Below are positions 32,888 through 36,970 of a DNA stretch of 36,970 nt, piece after piece (position 1 is the first letter of the stretch; each line of letters begins with the position of its first letter). The notes under the pieces are model-generated. The model was not told the origin of the DNA and did not search any database. It worked only from the letters and a program-made list of their open reading frames with translations. Source of the stretch: Gammaproteobacteria bacterium. Lineage in GTDB: Bacteria; Pseudomonadota; Gammaproteobacteria; Arenicellales; Poriferihabitantaceae. The stretch is taken from positions 67,114-104,083 of the forward strand of contig VYGS01000094.1 of the NCBI GenBank assembly GCA_009841725.1. The letters are read 5' to 3'. The position numbers were made by a program, and so were the translations under genes.

Positions 32888-33131
32888 GGGGTATGGACAC
32901 GGCCCTCGCCAGGGCGCGGGAGTTGCTCAAGATACTGGCAGATTTCGGAGTTCCTGCAACCGGCATTCCGCCAGGCTGATCCTGAAGGAAAGCGTCCGGA
33001 CGGCACGGCCAGGAAGCGGTCGAGCAGCCGATCGGGGAATTCCGGCTTGACGGGATATTCGATTTCGTCGTCGAAGAACTTCGGCAACCGCAGGAGGCCG
33101 GAGGGCTCCGGCCTCCTGCGGACCGTCCCGT
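32888..33131. other. 244-nt gap between pfp and hppA with a possible decayed coding fragment
   Basis: On the minus strand, TTG 33087 opens [18 protein letters not shown], then RLLDRFLA. A +1 shift continues [17 protein letters not shown] and stops soon after. This looks protein-like but is broken and unrecognised. A strong hairpin at 33088-33121 precedes it. I do not call a gene. Confidence 0.3.
33088..33121. terminator. 16-bp perfect hairpin between converging pfp and hppA
   Basis: Arms CGCAGGAGGCCGGAG and CTCCGGCCTCCTGCG around GG, extended by one more C-G pair. It lies 10 nt beyond the hppA stop and 200 nt beyond pfp. The GC-rich stem is very stable, but no T-run follows on either strand, so it is a stalling or RNA-protecting hairpin rather than a classic intrinsic terminator. 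Confidence 0.6.
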
Positions 33132-35135
33132 TTACAGCAAGGGGGCGATGACAAGACTCACGATCGCCATGACATTGATGAGTATGTTCATGGACGGTCC
33201 GGAGGTATCCTTGAAGGGGTCCCCGACGGTATCGCCCACGACCGCAGCGGCATGCACTTCCGAGCCCTTGCCTCCGTGATGCCCCTTTTCAATGTATTTT
33301 TTCGCATTGTCCCAGGCACCGCCTGCATTGGCCATGGTCAAGGCCATCAGGACGCATCCCAGCAGTGCGCCGCCGAGCATGCCGCCCAGTGCGGTTGCGC
33401 CCAGTCCGAAGCCCACAACGCACGGTGCCGCAACAGCCAGAACGCCAGGAGGAACCATGCGCTTCAATGCCGCCCGGGTTGCAATGTCGACACACCGGTC
33501 CGAATCGGGGCTCGCCGTACCTTCCATCAGTCCCGGAATTTCCCTGAACTGACGGCGGATTTCCTGAATCATGTCGAACGCCGCGCTGCCCACTGCATTC
33601 ATGGTCAGCGAAGAGACGAGAAACGGAAAGATGCCGCCCAGGAACATTCCGGCCAGCACCTTGGGATCGCTCATTTCAAGGGAGAAATCGGGATCGAGAA
33701 CGGACACTGTCTCGATAAATGCGGAGATGATCGCCAAGGCCGCCAGGGCCGCCGCGCCGATGGCAAAGCCCTTGCCGATAGCGGCGGTGGTATTTCCGAG
33801 TTCGTCCAGGGAATCCGTTATCTTGCGCACGTCCTCGCCCAGGCCCGACATTTCGGCAATACCGCCCGCGTTGTCCGCAACCGGACCGTAAGCATCAATG
33901 GCCATGGTGATTCCCACCGTCGCCAGCATGCCGACAGCCGAGATGCCGACACCGTACAGGCCCGACAGGTAACTCGAGACCAGGATAATGGTTGCAATGA
34001 TCAGCAGCGGCACGACCACCGACTGCATGCCGACAGCCAGCCCCGTGATCATTACGGTGGCCGTGCCCGTTTCTCCGCTTTTCGCGATGTCCCGGACCGG
34101 CTTTCCGCCGGTATAGTATTCCGTGATCAGGCCGATCCCGATGCCGCCGGCCGCGCCGACCACAACCGAAATCCATATCCGTGTGTTCACGTCCATCCAT
34201 TGAACGACCGCAAACGCCGCGGCCATGAACACAACGGTCGCGCCGATGGTGCCTATCCTGAGGGCGAGCTCCGGAGATCTTGCGCTGTTCAGCTTGACCA
34301 GCCCGACACCGAAGATGGAGCAGAGGATGCCGGCCGATGCCAGTGCAAGCGGCAGGAACATCAGCGTCTGCTGCGCACCGTAGATTGCGAACGCGGCTGC
34401 AGGCAATGTTGAGGCGATTGCAATGGTGGCAATAATCGATCCGCAGTAGGATTCGAATATGTCCGAGCCCATGCCCGCCACATCGCCGACATTGTCCCCG
34501 ACATTGTCGGCGATCACGCCGGGATTACGCGGGTCGTCCTCGGGAATTCCCGCCTCGACCTTGCCAACAAGATCCGCGCCGACATCCGCGCTCTTGGTGA
34601 AGATGCCGCCGCCCACGCGCGAAAACAAGGCAACGGACGAGGCGCCCATGCCGAAACCGTGGATGACATGTGCGGTATGCGGGTCGCCGCCATAAAGAAG
34701 ATAGAGAAATCCGATACCGAGAAGGCCCATGGCGGCGATCGTCAGCCCCATTACCGAGCCGCCGAAAAACGAGACCGCGAGCGCCGTTTCCGCCCCGTGC
34801 TGAGCGGCAGCGGTCGTCGTGCGGACATTCGCGCGGGTGGCCGAATACATGCCGATATACCCGGCCACTCCGGAACAAAACGCCCCAACCAGGAAGGCGA
34901 TGGTGGTCTTGATTCCCAGATCCGAAAACAGGATAAACACTGACACGACCGCCACGAAAATCAGAAGATAGGTGTACTCCCGCCGCATGAACACCATGGC
35001 GCCGCGATGGATCTGCTCGCCTATTTCAGCGACCTTCCCTTCACCTTCGGGGTATTTGAGGATCATCCGGTACACCATGTAGGCGGTGAACAGACCAAAG
35101 GCTCCGAGCAGCACCGGCAAATAGGTAACATTCAT
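33132..35135 (-). CDS. hppA: HppA, membrane-bound ion-translocating pyrophosphatase
   Basis: Couples PPi hydrolysis to pumping of H+ or Na+ across the inner membrane. 667 aa with about 16 membrane helices. The PPi site is intact: [22 protein letters not shown] (184-205 region) and [15 protein letters not shown] at 447-452 has Ala where potassium-independent enzymes have Lys, so this is the K+-dependent subfamily. The sequence does not let me choose between H+ and Na+ transport. ATG 35135 has GGGAG about 10 nt upstream. A clear promoter lies at 35180-35209. It is transcribed towards pfp, and the two share the space around the hairpin. Confidence 0.96.
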   Translation of the reverse strand: MNVTYLPVLLGAFGLFTAYMVYRMILKYPEGEGKVAEIGEQIHRGAMVFMRREYTYLLIFVAVVSVFILFSDLGIKTTIAFLVGAFCSGVAGYIGMYSATRANVRTTTAAAQHGAETALAVSFFGGSVMGLTIAAMGLLGIGFLYLLYGGDPHTAHVIHGFGMGASSVALFSRVGGGIFTKSADVGADLVGKVEAGIPEDDPRNPGVIADNVGDNVGDVAGMGSDIFESYCGSIIATIAIASTLPAAAFAIYGAQQTLMFLPLALASAGILCSIFGVGLVKLNSARSPELALRIGTIGATVVFMAAAFAVVQWMDVNTRIWISVVVGAAGGIGIGLITEYYTGGKPVRDIAKSGETGTATVMITGLAVGMQSVVVPLLIIATIILVSSYLSGLYGVGISAVGMLATVGITMAIDAYGPVADNAGGIAEMSGLGEDVRKITDSLDELGNTTAAIGKGFAIGAAALAALAIISAFIETVSVLDPDFSLEMSDPKVLAGMFLGGIFPFLVSSLTMNAVGSAAFDMIQEIRRQFREIPGLMEGTASPDSDRCVDIATRAALKRMVPPGVLAVAAPCVVGFGLGATALGGMLGGALLGCVLMALTMANAGGAWDNAKKYIEKGHHGGKGSEVHAAAVVGDTVGDPFKDTSGPSMNILINVMAIVSLVIAPLL

Positions 35136-35179
35136 TGTGATGAGGCTCCCGTGCGAGTCAGTAATATCAAAAACCGGGG

Positions 35180-35209
35180 ATTATAGCGGCCCCGTTGTTC
35201 ACAAATCAA
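35180..35209 (-). promoter_or_regulatory. Promoter of hppA
   Basis: A perfect TATAAT on the minus strand (plus 35180-35185) with TTGATT (35204-35209) 18 nt upstream. Predicted start near 35173, leader about 38 nt. 8-bp inverted arms AGGCTCCC (35143-35150) and GGGAGCCT (35215-35222) flank the promoter. Confidence 0.65.
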
Positions 35210-35246
35210 TTCGGGGGAGCCTGTACAGCGTGAGGCGGGCGGGCCT

Positions 35247-36167
35247 TCACCCTGCATCCGTGGTCTTTTTTCTTGCCCGGGGATGAGCCCGGTCGAACAC
35301 GTTCGCGAGGTGCTGGAAGTCAAGATGGGTGTAGATCTGGGTTGTCGAGATATCGGAATGGCCCAGCATTTCCTGCACGGCCCTCAGATCACCGCTGGAT
35401 TCGAGCAGATGACTGGCGAAGGAATGGCGCAGCGCATGCGGGTGGACGTGTTGCCCGAAACCCTTGCGGCGAGCCCATTGGGACAACCGGTACTGGATAC
35501 CCCGGGGACTGAGTCGGCCGCCCCGGATATTGACAAACAGGGCCTCTTCGCCTTCTGCGGCCAGCTCGGGCCGACGGTCAAGCCACTTCCTGACCGCCTT
35601 GCAGGCCTTCGAGCCGACCGGAACGATCCTTTCCTTGCCGCCCTTGCCCATCACTCGGACCTGCCTTTCCTGAAAATCGACCGTATCAATATCGAACGAT
35701 GCAAGCTCCGAAAGCCTGAGACCCGAGGAGTAGAACAGCTCGAGCATGGCCCAGTCCCGCAACATGATCGCCGGGCTGTCACGGGAGACATCGTCCTCAA
35801 GCAGTGCGCTGAGATCGTCGACGCTCAGGGTATGCGGCAATTTGCGGGCTGCCTTGGGTGCGCTGATGCCGACGAAAGGATTCAACCCGACCGCCTTCTG
35901 GCCGAGCAGGTGATCGAAGAATTTCCGGCAGGAGGACAGCATTCTCTGGATCGTCCTTGGAGATTGCCCGCGCTGGAACAGCCGGGCGGGGAAAGTCCTG
36001 GCCAGCGTCTCGTCCACCGCAGCCCAGTCGGAAACATCCCGGTCCCGGAGGAAGCGCTCGAGAACGGCAAGATCCCGGCGGAAGGCGTTCACGGAATTTT
36101 CGGAATACCTGCCTTCCCTGTTTACGATATGAATGAACTGCTCAACGCTGTCAAACAGATCAGCCAA
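35247..36167 (-). CDS. xerC: XerC, site-specific tyrosine recombinase
   Basis: Resolves chromosome dimers at dif together with XerD and FtsK. 306 aa. N-terminal SAM-like domain (about 1-100), then the catalytic domain with Arg151 (SSGLRLSEL), Lys175 (GKGGKERIVP), His244-Arg247 (HPHALRHSF), His270 (GHSDISTTQ) and the nucleophile Tyr279 (IYTHLD). The start is TTG 36167, with AGGAGG 8 nt upstream inside the end of the DUF484 gene; the genes overlap by 8 nt. In gammaproteobacteria DUF484-xerC is a standard pair, which favours XerC over XerD. Confidence 0.95.
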   Translation of the reverse strand: MADLFDSVEQFIHIVNREGRYSENSVNAFRRDLAVLERFLRDRDVSDWAAVDETLARTFPARLFQRGQSPRTIQRMLSSCRKFFDHLLGQKAVGLNPFVGISAPKAARKLPHTLSVDDLSALLEDDVSRDSPAIMLRDWAMLELFYSSGLRLSELASFDIDTVDFQERQVRVMGKGGKERIVPVGSKACKAVRKWLDRRPELAAEGEEALFVNIRGGRLSPRGIQYRLSQWARRKGFGQHVHPHALRHSFASHLLESSGDLRAVQEMLGHSDISTTQIYTHLDFQHLANVFDRAHPRARKKTTDAG

Positions 36168-36840
36168 CAGTTCGCCTCCTTCCGCCCAGATAACTGCCGA
36201 CGAGACTGCCGATCCGGTTCAGGTAAAGCACGCCAAGATCCGGCTGGAACCGCTCACCGTTTGGCGAACCCAGCACCATAACTCCGGTAATGTCCTCGCC
36301 ATTGAGGATGGGAACGAAGGCGCTGGACTGGATGGTCTCGGCATCATGGCTGAATATCTCTTTCAGCAGGGCGGTGGAGACCCGGTCATCACAGATGCTG
36401 CTCCGATGGGCCACCCTTTGATGGATTTCATCATACCGCGAAGACCTGGAACCCTTTTCGGGCGACTCCTCCAGAATGGCAACATGCTCGATGTCAAATT
36501 CGCTGCCCAACAATTTTCTTACGAACTCGACCGGATGGGCGATCGATCCGCCCTGATCCAGCAGTGCAGTGGTAAACGCCGTCAACTGATCCTGCATCTT
36601 TTCCAGGTTTTTCGTGATTTCGAGGATGGTCTCGATTTTCCTCTTTTGTTCAGTTTCCCGCTCGCGCAACGTCTCGATCTGCTTTTTGAGGAACACATTG
36701 CCATCCTCGTCAGGAACTGGAGCAATTTTTGCAAGAAGCTTGCCGTTCTCCGCCAGAAATTCCGGATGCTGCCTGAGAAAGTCGACAACCTGTTTGGGTT
36801 CAAGAGCCGTTCGGGATTTATTCGCTGCACGCTTGGCCAT
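36160..36840 (-). CDS. DUF484 (GAF-like) protein upstream of xerC
   Basis: 226 aa. An N-terminal helical part (EPKQVVDFLRQHPEFLAENG is the family signature, shown in part) and a coiled-coil stretch (about 45-95) are followed by a GAF-like domain ending EDITGVMVLGSPNGERF. Its function is unknown; the family is the yigA gene between dapF and xerC in E. coli. ATG 36840 with AGGAA upstream. It overlaps xerC, and the pair form one transcript. dapF would be expected further upstream, but the remaining 130 nt contain no gene. Confidence 0.93.
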   Translation of the reverse strand: MAKRAANKSRTALEPKQVVDFLRQHPEFLAENGKLLAKIAPVPDEDGNVFLKKQIETLRERETEQKRKIETILEITKNLEKMQDQLTAFTTALLDQGGSIAHPVEFVRKLLGSEFDIEHVAILEESPEKGSRSSRYDEIHQRVAHRSSICDDRVSTALLKEIFSHDAETIQSSAFVPILNGEDITGVMVLGSPNGERFQPDLGVLYLNRIGSLVGSYLGGRRRTVG

Positions 36841-36912
36841 GGCGGTTCCTTTTGTTCATGAGCAAAATTCAGGTTTTCCGGATCATTGTGAAACGGGGCT
36901 CATTGCTTGTGG

Positions 36913-36942
36913 ATTATATCTGAATTGGGCGAATCGACAGAA
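36913..36942 (-). promoter_or_regulatory. Promoter of the DUF484-xerC unit
   Basis: A perfect minus-strand TATAAT (plus 36913-36918) in the context AGATATAAT, with ATTCTGTCGA ending 12 nt upstream of AGATATAAT. The -35 match is poor (TTCTGT). The leader would be about 66 nt. Confidence 0.45.
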
Positions 36943-36970
36943 TTTACGGCACATCATCCAACTTGAATTC

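Noticed and set aside
33252-34412. 386-aa plus-strand ORF rich in His, Gln and Arg opposite hppA
   Set aside because: Antisense shadow of a membrane protein gene; it has no recognisable domain.
1-36970. tRNA, rRNA, CRISPR arrays and riboswitches
   Set aside because: Intergenic spaces are short and show no cloverleaf, spaced direct repeats or recognisable riboswitch core; no CCA-ending tRNA-like sequence was noticed.

Overview
This 37 kb window reads as a GC-rich gammaproteobacterial chromosome. Both edges and the middle carry slowly evolving housekeeping blocks in a gammaproteobacterial order: the dcw division/wall cluster (mraZ-rsmH-ftsL-ftsI-murE-murF), the rpmH-rnpA-yidD-yidC-mnmE block plus mnmG, and the DUF484-xerC pair. 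A PPi-dependent phosphofructokinase facing a membrane pyrophosphatase is a pairing known from chemoautotrophic and methanotrophic gammaproteobacteria. That suggests, but does not prove, such a lineage. I cannot name a genus.

Layout. 1-6.2 kb (minus strand): murF (cut by the window edge), murE, ftsI, ftsL, rsmH and mraZ, tightly coupled by ATGA overlaps. 6.2-22.6 kb: an accessory block of mixed orientation. It holds a non-pyrrolysine MttB-type methyltransferase, a ureohydrolase with an altered metal motif, a cytosolic sulfite-oxidase-fold molybdoenzyme overlapping an enolase-superfamily gene broken by an in-frame TAG, a decayed IS4-type transposase fragment, a stand-alone dimethylglycine/sarcosine-dehydrogenase-like flavoprotein, a NudL-type Nudix hydrolase, a D-2-hydroxyacid dehydrogenase, hemW, glutathione-dependent formaldehyde dehydrogenase, an FrhB/FdhB-like iron-sulfur flavoprotein, an M20 amidohydrolase, a nitroreductase-like protein and glutathione reductase. 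22.6-30.9 kb (minus): mnmG, a two-gene MotA/ExbB-MotB-like motor module with a very long coiled coil, mnmE, yidC, yidD, rnpA and rpmH (rpmH is too short for the ORF track). 31.2-35.1 kb: a small unknown protein plus PPi-PFK, convergent with hppA. 35.2-36.8 kb (minus): xerC and a DUF484 gene.

How the genes fit together. The MttB homologue, the demethylase-like flavoprotein and the formaldehyde dehydrogenase would make a plausible route for stripping methyl groups from N-methylated compounds and oxidising the released formaldehyde. The ureohydrolase and the carbamoyl/ureido hydrolase add nitrogen scavenging. This is inference from families, because the genes are not one operon. PPi-PFK and HppA link glycolytic flux to membrane energisation through pyrophosphate.

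The most unusual element is the motor pair between mnmE and mnmG. It has its own promoter, preceded by the mnmE terminator. Its MotB-like partner has one membrane helix with an Asp at its start, about 335 residues of coiled coil with an internal 56-residue duplication, and a C-terminal domain that shows no OmpA peptidoglycan-binding motif I can recognise. No tRNA, rRNA, CRISPR array or replication origin was seen.
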